A stretch of DNA of 64,000 bases, from assembly GCA_030762935.1 (NCBI GenBank), contig CM060896.1:14807527-14871526 (forward strand), read 5' to 3'. The notes under the pieces were generated by a model. The model made no database searches, was not told the DNA's origin, and saw only the letters and a list, made by a program, of their open reading frames with translations. Positions 1 through 11,100 of the stretch are shown in pieces; position 1 is the first letter of the stretch; each line of letters starts with the position of its first letter. Made by a program: the position numbers and the translations under genes. The stretch is from Hymenopus coronatus (lineage: Eukaryota; Arthropoda; Insecta; Mantodea; Hymenopodidae).

Positions 1-88
1 GTCTTTCACGCCCAATTAAGAATGGGACGCTGAGAACCACAGTAGTTAAAGAGCGTCCATAAACAACACGCCATATCTTTCTTTCTCC
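1..88 (+). repeat. SINE-B, 3' part, cut by the window edge
   Basis: The segment matches the 3' portions of the copies near 41095-41168 and 58720-58800: a 'tctttca.gccca..ta.aatggga' core, then 'gttaaagag.gtccat'. The tRNA-like head lies left of the window. No coding potential is seen. Confidence 0.7.
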
Positions 89-255
89 GGGGAAAAAAAA
101 AAAATATTGCTAAAAAGTTTATGCTTCTATTTACTTCATGCTAATCGAGAAAAAAATAGCAGAAATAGTCTCATTACTTGCTTCCTTGTAAGTAGAAGCT
201 AAATAAGGGAGTACCATACGTTAAAGTGATAGTCAAAAGCTGGTTGCTATGAGAC

Positions 256-391
256 TGAAGTTCCTTTAAAATAAGAACTGAAGCTTTCCTGGCGACGTGT
301 TAATTCAAAATCTTCTCGGGCTTCTAGCCAGGTAAAAACTTGGCTTGACACCTGGCTAGAAGCCCGAGAAGATTTTGAATGAAGTTCCTTT
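256..391. repeat. Foldback insert with perfect 31-bp arms
   Basis: Arms at 303-333 and 350-380 are exact reverse complements around a 16-nt loop. The block is bounded by the 12-bp direct repeat TGAAGTTCCTTT at 256-267 and 380-391, and this word occurs once in undisturbed R1 copies. That fits an insertion with target duplication. The arms are GC-richer than the surroundings. The element class is not identified. Confidence 0.8.
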
Positions 392-459
392 GTTTGTATG
401 GACGGGAGTGGACAAATTCCTGCATGAGAAAATATAAGATTTTTAAATCTGAAAACAAT

Positions 460-463
<4 letters not shown>

Positions 464-490
<27 letters not shown>
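464..490. repeat. (TA)n microsatellite
   Basis: An uninterrupted TA dinucleotide run inside the R1 copy. Confidence 0.95.
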
Positions 491-492
<2 letters not shown>

Positions 493-649
493 CAGTCAAC
501 CTCACGAAAAAGTGTATATACCTTAAATTGAGCGTTTTAACATAATGTACGTGGAAAGTGTGGTAAGTTTTTGTATCTCTTAAGGTTTACCAGTTATGCA
601 TAATTTCGCAAATTTAATCCAAAATAAACATGTCTTCAGAGACTATTCC

Positions 650-840
650 TGAATTGGTGAAATGATGTTCAAATGATATCGGGGTCCATGGAGCTTAAAG
701 TTACTCGGCATTCGACTTCTCAGGATAAGGGAAAACCCCGAAAAAAAACCTTACCCGGGTAACTCACCCTAAGCGAGATTCGAACTCACGACCTATTGAA
801 TGTGAGGCAGACACGGTACCACCAAACTATCCAGGCGGGC
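650..840 (-). repeat. SINE-A, tRNA-derived, minus strand
   Basis: The reverse complement begins with the head GCCCGCCTGG.TAGTTTGGTGG, an A-box-like segment, then a B-box-like GAGTTCGAATC, and a body with 'ggttttttttcggggttttccctta' and 'ctccatgg'. It matches the plus-strand copies at 43779, 54909 and 61266. R1 sequence resumes on both sides, so this is an insertion into the R1 copy. Confidence 0.85.
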
Positions 841-1465
841 CTATATACATTTTATTTGTCATGTAAAAATCTTAAATATAAGAGATTTTTAATCAAACTC
901 GTTAGAGCCATTTTTTGAGAAAATAAGAAATTTTGAATTTTTTTCCATGTAAAGGGTAGTTGGGGTGTGGGGATTTTCTTGAAAATCTTCGTGTCGCATC
1001 CTTGGAAGATACCGATCTTAAATACCAAGTTTGATAGTTAACGGTCTCCTCGTCCACAAACACACGCACACACACACACACACACACATACACTCACGCA
1101 CGCGCACACACGAACCTTTGTTCCAAACTGCTTTATTTGAATTCGGGGGGCCCAAAAGTATTTCCGGGAAATCTCGGTATCGCATTTTTGGGTGCATTAC
1201 AATATCTTTTCTATATACTATGTACATGGTACGTGTTGAGAAAGTAATAAAGCTCACTAAAGGACGCAATTTGATTCAAACAAATTTTTCGTAACGTTGG
1301 CCGTATTCGAAATATTGTATATTGCATGTATAGCCTTGTTTTAGCTAACGCACATGCATGAAAGTTTGCATTTCTTTCCTCCTTCCTAATTCGTGTCACC
1401 AGGAACAAACATTTGAATGCCATTCCCGCTGTATTACATTCTCAACCAAGGACAAAGGAGGTAGA

Positions 1466-1830
1466 GAAGATATTGTGCATTCCATCCAAAACTTTGATAC
1501 CAAGATTTCATCGTAAATACTTGTTTTCAGAATCCCTGAGTTAAAAAAATAGAAAAAGGTCCGCGTGCATGTGTATGTCTGAGAGCCGCGTAACTCAAAA
1601 AAGAAATGTCAGACAAATACCTAACTTTGTATTTAAATTCAGCGCTTTCAAGCGATCCTCCCCGAAACTATCTTTTATAGAAACATTTTTAAGAACGTTT
1701 GCTTTACTAAATGGGGTATAACAGTTTGATTGAAATATATATTTTACATGGCAGATATATCCCTAATTTTGTAGGAATAGCCTGTGGCGTTCTCTTCATT
1801 CGGGAGGGAATTTTGTATAGTTCTATACAA
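1466..1830 (+). repeat. R1 repeat copy, degenerate
   Basis: The order of blocks follows R1 ('ggtagagaagatattgtgcattcca', 'gataccaagatttca', 'ggtccgcgtgcatgtg', 'ggaatagcctgtg') with many substitutions and a lost tail. The 1251-1465 and 1831-2206 flanks show nothing recognisable. Confidence 0.6.
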
Positions 1831-2206
1831 ATACTTTATAGCGTTAGACGAAACCGCACAGCAGGAAACAGTAGGTTTTTAAATATCACAATTTAATTTA
1901 AATAGCTTTTTACGGTATTAGCCGTTTCCGAGATATCTGTTAATAATGGCTCGAAATGTTCAGCAATTATTAGTCGCGTCGACATTCGATTGTTTCCCAA
2001 AACATGCATGGAAAGACTACGGAATCTTAGAGCCAGTATATGACATCGAGTTGTTAAACATTTGAAAGTCGGCATTACGCTGCATCTATAAGTAAACGTG
2101 TGATATAGGTATTTCTGCAAATATTTATCTGAAATCAATGATTCGAATATAAAAAAGACAATTTATACAGCCACTAATTATCGATGAGAGCAGAAAAAGC
2201 TATGTT

Positions 2207-3056
2207 AAATAATGCATTTATTACTATGTACATAATGTATAGAGAAGGTATTGTATTGCACCCAAAAATTCCATGCCGAGATTTCAGCGGAAATACATAT
2301 TTTGGCCCCCCCCCCTGAATAAAAAAAAAATCTGAAAAAAGGTACGTTTGCGTGCGTGCGTGCGTGTGTGTGTCTGTGGACAGCATAGCTCTAAAACGAA
2401 AGAATACCAAATTTGGCATTTAAGTTTGGTATCTTGCAAGGATGTGACACGAAGATTTTCAAGAAAATCCCCCTCCCCCCAGCTACCTTTTACATGGAAC
2501 TTTTTTCCAAAATTTTGATTTTTTCGAAAATGACTAACGATTTTGATTAAAATATCGTATATTAAAGATATTTAACTGACAAATAATATGTATATCTTGA
2601 ATTTTCTTGGAATAGCCGCTGAAGACTGCTTTACTCTGGAAGAATTTTACGGAATTTTGAATAACTGCTAAACCTTAAGAGATAGACAGAAGCTTACCAC
2701 ACAAAAAATGTAGAGCACATTAAAATACACAGTTTATGTTATATACATTTTTTTCTACAGTTGATCGTTTTTTAGATATTCCTTGTTTTTGGTTTCAGCT
2801 TTGAAAAACTTATACTTTTCTCATACAGGAATTTGTCAACTCGTGACCATACAAACAAAGGAACTTCAGTCACATAGCAACCGGCTTTTGGCTATCTCTT
2901 TAACCCTTATTTCATTTCTATTTTCAAGGAAGCAAGTAATAAGACTATTTCTGCTAATTTTTTTCTCGTTCAGCATGAAGTAAATAGAATCATTAGCTTT
3001 TTAACAATAATTTGTTGCAGAGATGTACAGAAAGTCATGTGAATGGATCACATCAG
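2207..3056 (+). repeat. R1 repeat copy, near full length
   Basis: It runs from the palindromic end (tactatgtacataatgtatagag, about 2221-2243) through the 'tttcagcgga' block, a GT-rich tract (about 2343-2375), the palindrome 'accaaatttggcatttaag', and a tail ending 'gatcacatcagac'. At about 850 bp it is a good reference copy. Confidence 0.85.
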
Positions 3057-3257
3057 ACTTTTTTTTAAACCGTTGGCATTTAGTGACTTTCGTTAGAAAT
3101 AGAGTCATATTCACTGTCATATGCATGCTTCGGATTAGGGAATGATTATAATTAAAGAAACGTTCCATCGCCCACAGGAATCGAAGAGAAACCAAAACAC
3201 TCGACTATAGACGCAATTTTTCATACTTCCTGGTTAAATTCCACTTATTCCTAATTT

Positions 3258-3945
3258 AAAAAAATCTGATTTGTTCCATTCACGTGATTTTCTCTACATC
3301 TCTACAATAAATTATTTTTAAAAACGTTATTCTTCTGTTTACTTACTGCTAATCGAAAAAAAATTGGCAGAAGGGGTCTTATTACTCCACTCCTAGTAAG
3401 TAGAAGGGAAATAATGGAGTACCATAGGTTAAAGTGATAGTCAAAGCTGGTTGCTCAGTGACTGGTGTTCCTTTGTTTGTATGGGAAGGAATTGACAAAT
3501 TCCCGAATGAGAAAAGTGGTATTTTAAAGCTGATAATAATAACAATGAATATCTAAAAAAACGTTCAACTCCACAAAAAAAATGTATATAACATAAATTG
3601 TGTGTTTTATCGAGATCTACATTTTTTGTTACGTAAGTTTTTGCCTATCTCTTACGGTTTACCAGTTATGCAAAATTCCGCAAAATTCATCCAGAATAAA
3701 CATGTGTTCAGTGGCCATTCCCAGAAAATTAAAGTCATATATTTTATTTGTTTTGTAAATATCTTAAATATAACAAGATTTTAACCAAGTTTGGTATTTA
3801 AAGACCTTTTCGTTTTTGATCAAACATTTTTAAAAATGCTTTTTTGGGGGGATTCAGGGGTCTCAAAACACGTATTTCAGGTAAAATCTCAGTATCAAAT
3901 TTTTGGGTGGAACGCAATACCTTCTCTATACACTGTGTACACGTA
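3258..3945 (-). repeat. R1 repeat copy, minus strand, internal deletion
   Basis: It starts with 'aatctgatttgttccattcacgtg' and ends at 'ttctctatacactgtgtacacgtagagaaag'. About 160 bp are missing near 3785, where the sequence jumps from 'aacaagattttaa' to 'ccaagtttggtatttaa'. It sits head to head with the next copy. Confidence 0.85.
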
Positions 3946-3954
3946 GAGAAAGAA

Positions 3955-4778
3955 AAAAGAAGGTATTGCATTCCACCCAAAAATTCGATAACGAGATTTC
4001 ACCGGAAATATATTTTAAGGGTCCCCTGTGTCCAAAGAAAAGCATTTTCAGAAAAAGATCCGTGTGTGTATGTGTGCGTATGTCTGTGAACATGATAACT
4101 CAAAAACGAAAAGTCTGTAAAATACCAAACTTGGTATGTAACTTAGTTTCTTCCAGGAATGCGACACTAGAGATTTTGAGAAAATTCACCCCACCCAAAA
4201 CCAGCCTTTACTTGGAAAAAAATTTCGAAAATTCTCATTTCCACAAAAATGGCTCTAACGATTTTGATTAAAATGCCGTATATTAAAGATATTTATAGGG
4301 CAAATAAAATGTATAGCTTGAATTTTCTGGGAATAGCCTCTAAAGACCTCTTATTCTGGGTGAATTTTGCTAAATTTTACGTAACTAGTAGACAAAAGCT
4401 TATCTACTACAAAAAGAATGTACATTACATTAAAACGCCCAGTTTATATTATATACATTTTTCATGGAGTTGATCGTTTCTTGTTATTGGTTTCAGCTAT
4501 AAAATACTTATACTTTTCTCATTCGGGAATTTGTCAACTCCTGTCCATACAAACAAAGGAACTTCAGCCACATAGCAACCAGCTTTTGACTATCACTTTA
4601 ACCTATGGTAGTCCCTTATTTCCCTTCTACTTACAAGGAAACAAGTAATAAAATGATTTCTGCTAATTTTTTCACGATTAGCATGAAGTACAAATAGAAG
4701 AGTAACCTTTTTAAGAATAACTTGCTGTAGAGGTGTAGAGAAAATCATGTGAATGGAACACATAAGATTTTCTAAAAT
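3955..4778 (+). repeat. R1 repeat copy, plus strand
   Basis: It begins 'agaaggtattgcattccaccc' and runs to 'aacacataagatttt'. With the copy at 3258-3945 it forms a large inverted pair whose palindromic ends abut near 3945-3955. Confidence 0.85.
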
Positions 4779-7700
4779 GCTTTTCTTTTTTTATTCATGG
4801 ATATTATTAATTACTATTATTAATTGTTGTTAAATAGGGTATTTGGCATTTTAAATTAAATAACTATTTTTTTTAGGCCAGGCTTGTATTTCCGTACACG
4901 CTTGGATGTATTAATAAGGAAAGCGATGAACAAATACTACAATTTAGGATTTCCCAGTTATAAACCAGTAGCTTATGGGGGTTGACCATTTACTGTACTC
5001 TTTTTGTGCTAAGAAGCTACTGATATATTATTACACGAAACAATGCTACTACAGACCTCAGGATAGAAATGCTTGTATTACAAACTTCCTCGGGTATATT
5101 CTCAAGATGGTTCATTGACTTGGGGTGCGAAATATCAACTGCACTAAATAATAAATAACTATCAGTAGCAAATATAATAAACATACAATGATAGAAGAAC
5201 ATCTTGTTAGGTTGCTTATTACAACAACAACAAAATCTATAGTATTCCTTTAAGCTACGAAAAGACTCTCACTAAGAACATGGGTAATTATAGTCAGTAA
5301 AATTAGTATATTTTACTCCAGTAAGTGTGAAAACCTACGATTCTAACTGAAGGGGAAAATAGGCAAATGCCGAGCTCTACATATTTTTATTAAATTTACA
5401 AATTTATTCCCTCTCATACTTCTTAAGAAGGAGATGAGGAATAACCCCTCTAGCCTGGGATCGAACCCGAGACTTCTTAATTCACAAGCTAACATGATAA
5501 AAACCAGACCTGTCAATTGTATAGTTAACGAATAATTAGAGCATTGGTTATGTCTTTAATGAAATTCCCCAATAAGAATCATAGGAGCTAGAGGGTCTGT
5601 ATAAATGTAATAAATAATAAATGTATAAATTAAATGAATTGATTATGTTGGAAACCAATACCAGAGAGAAGAAATTCCAAGACATATCTAGTAATGTTAG
5701 GCGCGCGAAAAAAAAAAAAAAAAAAAAACAGCAAAATTTTTCTTGAAAATAATATCATAACTTCGATCTGGCAGACCCCGGACCACATTTCCTCCAGCTT
5801 TGCTGTAAATCTAGTTTGTGAACAGTACGGAGGAAGTAACGGACTATTATTATTATTATTAATATTATTTTTACCATTTTAAGCATTTGCTTATTATTTA
5901 CTTCTTGAGCGTAGGTAATAAACTTATGATGCAGGAACATTTGGCCTTTGGCGATGAAATTTTGCCTATTCTGCACTTAATGATAACATGGGAAGTGAGA
6001 AAGAGAGCGCCAAGGCGTTTTCAAGGACCCAGAATGTAAATACAAGCTGTTCATCACGACTTCCAACAAAGAAGTCGGCTCTAGTCGGCAAGTGTCTCGC
6101 ACGGAAGTCGACAGTCCATTGTTCTCGCGGTTGACAGCGTGCATCTTCTGCTCCCAGCAACCTTCACCATGTAGCAGCATGGTTTTTTTCGTTGAAAAGC
6201 GACCACAAAATTAGAAAGTTTTGTCATGGGGACGGTGTAATGTGTGTTGAAGCATTTCCCGATAAGATACCAGCTTCTGCGACTGTTTCCTGCTACGGCG
6301 TTGATCAATAGTAGAGCGAGGGAATTTTGGCAGCACTGTGCTCGCGCAACAACTGTGAGAAGTGTTCTGAAAGTTTAATATTTTCAAATGTGAGCCCAAA
6401 TATAACAATGCTTAACATTTATGTTGTTTACATTAGCCCAACGTGTTTACATTGTTTTACAAATAAATGATAAGCAAGTAAGCAGGCACTCTTTAAAACT
6501 GTGGATTCGGATTGGTGGAAATAGTGACCAGGGGGGGGGGGAAGAAGGGAGTTGGAACCCCCTTGCAAAAAAAGTTAAAAAGTAGCAGCAAAATCTAATT
6601 TTAATGCAAATTGCTGCACCTCTTAATCTAAGAATATAGAATATATATTTTAAAATTTTATCCAGGATTAATCATATTTATGATTTGATTTTTGATATAT
6701 ATATTCACTCCATAATATTTTCTGGCTACGTTATAAACTTGTGTAAAAATCAACGAAATCTTGTCCGATATAATACAAATTGAAAGCAGTTAAACTCAGC
6801 ATTGTTACCTATTTTCTGCGATCTTTTTATATCGTACCAAAGAATGTATTGCTTTCCGTTCACTCCTTAAATATTTTGGAAAAAGAATTATATACACATA
6901 TATTAGGAAAATAGAGCAAATATTGTATGTGAAATGAAATATTTTCGTCTTAAGAAGCTTGCTTATTAATTAGGATAGATTATCTTTTGCCAAACAAGCG
7001 ATAAAACAAACAAAAAATGGATGTACTAATACAAATTGCATAATCAATATTGCGAAACTCTGAGGAATGAGAAAGAATGCCGGTCAAAAGTTCAAGCTCA
7101 TTGGAGCCCGGAAGTGTTATTTCTCAAGGACGAGCAATTTTACGACGGAGTCGTTTGACGCCATCCTACATCTCTCTTGCGTTTCTGCAAAATAAAGTTC
7201 ACAACTTGAGATAATATGTTTGTGTACAGACAGAATCAGTGCATTGCCCATAATGAGCATTACAAAAGCGTTTTCGAAGCTGTTCTGACTGCGTATATTA
7301 TTCGTATTTTCCCTACTTCCTAAAACATGTAATGCGGGAATCTGTTTTCAAATTTCCCGGAATTTTGCGCTAGGCGCTTCGGTTTTGAGAAATGACTGGT
7401 AGCGTAGCCTGGTGTCTATACCTTCAACGACCTACTGTTTACTTTAACAGCTGATTCATTGTATGGCTAAAACAAGTTCTTGTTTTGTGCTAAGAATAAT
7501 TTCAGATAGGAGCAGCAATGTAAGTCACGTGATCTGTTGAGATCAGCGCGGAAACTGAATCTTGAGGTCATTAACGTTGTGAGACGGTATATCTGCAAAT
7601 GTTCCAGCGAGTTTGTGGCAGAGGAAAAGAAGGAAGGCCTGCATTGTGAACTGTCGTGATATTAAAGGAAGGCAATTGTGAGATTATGTATTTGTGTTTA

Positions 7701-7798
7701 TCATAAAAACTTTTGGGTTTTGAAAATCGAAGCAATCGCGCCAAGTTCGCGTATTCAAAGGGTGCATTGACATTTAAATTTAAAAAACGAAAACTCAA
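4779..7798. other. Mostly unique intronic or upstream DNA
   Basis: No convincing coding exon was found here. The stretch contains a tRNA-like SINE head (5445-5525), a poly(A) run near 5708-5728, and a relatively CpG-containing stretch at about 5990-6360. There is a G-run near 6531-6541 and another CpG-containing stretch at about 7080-7760, upstream of the candidate exon. The short open frames across 5966-6408 overlap one another on one strand without protein-like composition. Confidence 0.5.
5445..5525 (-). repeat. tRNA-like SINE head
   Basis: On the minus strand the segment carries the exact B-box GGGTTCGATCCC, with an A-box-like 'tgttagcttgtgaattaag' about 20 nt upstream of it. No tRNA cloverleaf can be completed, so it is scored as a SINE fragment and not a tRNA gene. 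Confidence 0.5.
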
Positions 7799-7879
7799 AT
7801 GTTAATACAAATTGAGGTAGCAGTACTTCAGGCCATCAAGATGTTTGGGGATCCTCATGTTCTGTACCTCAAGCATCAG
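7799..7879 (+). CDS. Candidate alternative first exon of the PHLDB gene
   Basis: Two in-frame ATGs (7799 and 7841) precede an open segment that ends at a donor-like CAG/gtttgt after 7879. An in-frame TAA lies shortly upstream of 7799. From 7841 the peptide is 13 residues, MFGDPHVLYLKHQ, and ends exactly in phase 0, the phase required by the exon at 18153. The joined sequence would read YLKHQ-MREKELAAER, plausibly helical. The preceding DNA is free of dispersed repeats and relatively rich in CpG, as a promoter might be. It could instead be an internal exon starting after the AG at 7830, though the polypyrimidine tract there is poor, or it could be chance. No homolog of this peptide is known to me. 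Position, phase and donor are seen; the role is inferred. Confidence 0.35.
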
Positions 7880-8689
7880 GTTTGTAAAGTTATGTTATAG
7901 ATACCTAATGTATTTGAAGAGTATAAGGATGCATCAATTGATTTCCCTTTAAACTTTATGTCTGCCACAAAATACCCTAAATTATCATTGTTATGTTTTC
8001 CCTTAAAAGTTACAAAGCAATAATTTATAAAATTAAAATTTGGATTACCAAATCAAGATATCACACAACTTGTATATAAAAATGTAAGTCAACCATAAAA
8101 CCATCTCGGATGCCTAATAAATTTAGGTTTTGCTACAGAAATTATGTGGCATTTTAAGAATATGAAGTGATATGCAGCTAAAAGTTAAACAATGATAAAA
8201 TAAATTCTGAATACAGCAGCAAAGAAATCTGGAATGCAGCCAACAAGGAAATAGCAAAATCATCCATGAACAAACAACCTGAAAGAAATTAACAGGAAAA
8301 CCTCCACAAGCAATTTGAATTTGAAAGTGTTGAAAATATTAATATATCCAGATTTGAAATCTAGATTTCGAGGTTTTAATTTCTTTTTGGGATCATTGGG
8401 GTTTTAGGTTCATAGATTCTTGGCTACGTCCTGTTGTCACTCCACAACTGTGGCTTTTGATGCAACTGCTCCATTCTTCTACTTATAAAAAACATCCCTC
8501 AGCTATGCTTTGCAGCTTACGGCCCAAAAAGTTTATAACAGACCAGTAAGTAATTCTGCAAAATAACAAAAGTACCAAATCTGGATCACATAAGGAATTA
8601 CTGAAATTGAAAATACCTTTAAACTATTCAACAATAATTTTGTTATTAATTGCACATGTAATAATTTAATGCACAGTCAAATTACCCTT
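7880..8689. other. Intron-like unique DNA, nothing seen
   Basis: AT-rich sequence with no open frame of note and no repeat match found within the window. Confidence 0.5.
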
Positions 8690-8827
8690 TTTACTTTCTC
8701 TACATGTACTATGTACATAGCGTATAGAGAAGGTATTGTATTGTACCCAAAAATTTGATATTGAGATTTCACCGGAAATACATGTTTTGAGTCTCCCTGA
8801 ATCCAAAAAAAGCATTTTTGGAAAAAG

Positions 8828-8859
<32 letters not shown>

Positions 8860-9568
8860 CTGTGGACAGCATAGCTCAAAAACGAAAAGACCATTGAATA
8901 CCAAACTTGGTATTTAAGTTTGGTATCTTCCAAGGATGCGACGCAAAGATTTTCAAGAAAATCCCTCCTACCCCCAACTACTCTTTACGTGGAACTTTTT
9001 TCGAAAATTTTTATTTTCTCAAAAATGGCTCAAACGATTTTGGTTGAAATATCGTATATTAAAGATATTTACCTGACAAAAAATGTGTATATCTTGAATT
9101 TTCTGGGAAGAGCCTCTGAAGACTACTTTATTCTGGATGAATTTTACGAAATTTTGCATAACTGCTAAACCGTAAGAAATGGGCAAAAACTTACCACACA
9201 AAAAATGTAGAGCACATTAAAACACACAATTTATGTTATATAAATTCTTTTCAAGGAGTTGATCATTTTTTAGATATTCCTTGTTTTTTGGTTTCAGCTT
9301 TGAAAAACTTTTACTTTTCTTATACAGGAATTTGTCAACTCATGTCCATACAAACAAAGGAACTTCAGTCACCTAGTAACCAACTTTTGACTTCACTGTA
9401 ACCTATGATACTCCATTATTTCCCTTCTACTTACAAGGAAGCAAGTAATAAGACTATTTCTGCTAATTTTTTCTCGATTAGCATGAAGTAAATAGAAGAA
9501 TAAGCTTATTAACAATAATCTGTTACACATAAGTAGAGAAATTCATGTGAATAGAACACATCAGATTA
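8690..9568 (+). repeat. R1 repeat copy, full length
   Basis: This is the cleanest complete copy. It has ACTTTCTCTACAT at 8692, the palindrome ctctacatgtactatgtaca to 'gtatagagaagg', the 'accggaaatacatg' block, and a (GT)n tract at about 8828-8858. The palindrome 'taccaaacttggtatttaagt', the 'ggaagagcctctgaagac' block and the terminal hairpin region 'catgtgaatagaacacatcag' follow. Its T-rich outer flanks are shared by other copies. Confidence 0.9.
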
Positions 9569-10336
9569 TTTATTAAATAAAACACTATTTGTTGCATTAC
9601 CACATGAAAGTGAAATAAGAAAACTAATAAATTATCTGGCCAAGCTTCCGAAGATCTACCCCACCAAAAATAGTTTAATTGAGCCTGAAACCAATTATAT
9701 CCTATCTGAACATTTGTAACACTTCACTCTCTTGTGATATTTTTGTGATAGACTAAACTAGCAAATATTATACTTGTCTCAAAAAGTATTGCAAAATGGA
9801 CTTGAATAATTATTCTATTTTCTCATTCTAAGATGTATAGTAAAATTAAACGCAACATTTTTTCTGGAAATCAGTTTAATTTTGTAAAGATACTTCCATT
9901 TGTGAAGCTCTGTACACCTTTGCAAACAAACCTAGTCATCAGTACATAACAAATAACTTGTCTTAGGTTTGTTCATTGATTTGGACAAAGTTATAAAATT
10001 AAACCATAAGATATTAATAAACTTGTATGATATGTTATCCTCAAGAAGAGATTGAAATATAGCTTGTAAGGTGTGTTGCCAAGGAATTACTTGAATTACT
10101 TCTTATCTGACTCAGAGAGGCAATATTATGAAATAAGTAATGGGTCCTGTAACTTTCCATGGTTTTCAACTTTTTCAGCATCCTCTCTGACCATGGCAGT
10201 GACCCCACCACTACTTTTTCTCTGACCCACTGCACCCAGAAATCTTCACTCTTCATCATATGACTTTTAAAATGCATTCTTTCACATACAAACTATCATT
10301 TTCTTTAAAATCAATAAATTAAACCTGTTTGAAAAA
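9569..10336. other. Intron-like unique DNA, nothing seen
   Basis: AT-rich with no recognised repeat, RNA or exon. An open frame on the minus strand at 10041-10277 lacks protein features I recognise. Confidence 0.45.
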
Positions 10337-10720
10337 CAGAAGGCAGTGCCGTGGCAGAGTGGTAAGACTGCTTACCTCCCACGTAGGTGGCCTGGGTTCG
10401 ATCCCAAGCACCTGCCTGTAGGATTTGTGGTGGACGAAACTGCATCTGGGCAGGTTTTCTCCAGGTTCTCCAGTTTTCCCCACCACTCATTACACAATTG
10501 TTCCATCATCACCTTTCCTAACATTCATTTCGCTTTCGTTTCATATCATCTACTTCCTCATGCTCATGCCTGGCTGTGGGAAGAAATCTCATTTTAGTTC
10601 TTCCTTCTGTGGTTACATACTCTTAGCTCCCTGACAGGCTTTTGACACTGGGCATCTGCTTGTAAGTCCTAGGGTGGTGCCAGTCATACATATGGGGAGG
10701 GTAAACCGACTACATAATGT
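10337..10720 (+). repeat. SINE-C, tRNA-derived, long copy
   Basis: The head has an A-box (TGGCAGAGTGGTAAGA) and an intact B-box (GGGTTCGATCCC) about 35 nt later, followed by a body 'ggatttgtggtggacgaaac' and 'ttttctccaggttctccagt'. The same body recurs near 40220 and 54530. The head is tRNA-like, but the body and lack of a 3' acceptor stem rule out a functional tRNA gene. Overlapping short frames are shadows. Confidence 0.85.
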
Positions 10721-10859
10721 AAAAAATGCAAAATAAAAACTATTGGAATACATGATTATCAAATGTGAAAATTGTCAATGAGAAATTAATCTCATTATTG
10801 CAAATTGCTCTGCCCCCACCAATACTTCCTTTTTCCAGCATGGAATGTTTCAAAACACT

Positions 10860-11100
10860 GCTGCTGGAACTGATGAGGTCAGAAGTGTGACTGAAAATGG
10901 TAGAGAAAGTGATGGGACATCAGGATAATATTTCATTCCAAAAATGTCAGTTTAAAGAGCAAGTCTGGAACACCCTAAAGTTGTTACGTGGCATTTATTC
11001 TTTCTCTTGTTTATTAATGATCTCACAAAGAGTCTTAGTTCAGATCACACTGCTATTTGCAGATGGCACTAATGTACTTTCTTTTCATATAACAGTTTAG
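10860..11100 (+). pseudogene. Non-LTR retrotransposon RT remnant
   Basis: In two frames the segment gives an RT block resembling 'LLFLLFINDLTKSL', then 'LLFADGTNVLSF', where the family has F-A-D-D. The second catalytic aspartate is replaced by glycine and the reading frame shifts between the two blocks. This suggests a decayed Jockey-like RT fragment. Boundaries are approximate. Confidence 0.45.

Larger units (their letters stand above)
103..1250 (-). repeat. R1 repeat copy, interrupted by a foldback insert and a SINE
   Basis: Read on the minus strand this follows the R1 consensus: the palindromic end near 1205-1245, 'atttccgg' block, (CA/GT)n tract at about 1068-1100, internal palindrome around 1018-1045, and the tail with 'catgaagtaaatagaag'. 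The extreme 'catcagattttt' tail is missing. A foldback insert (256-391) and a SINE (650-840) interrupt it, so it is older than both. The short open frames here are repeat sequence, not genes. Confidence 0.85.

Noticed and set aside
10346..10420. Apparent tRNA gene (A-box and perfect B-box)
   Set aside because: No closing acceptor stem is visible, and it continues into a SINE body shared with other loci.
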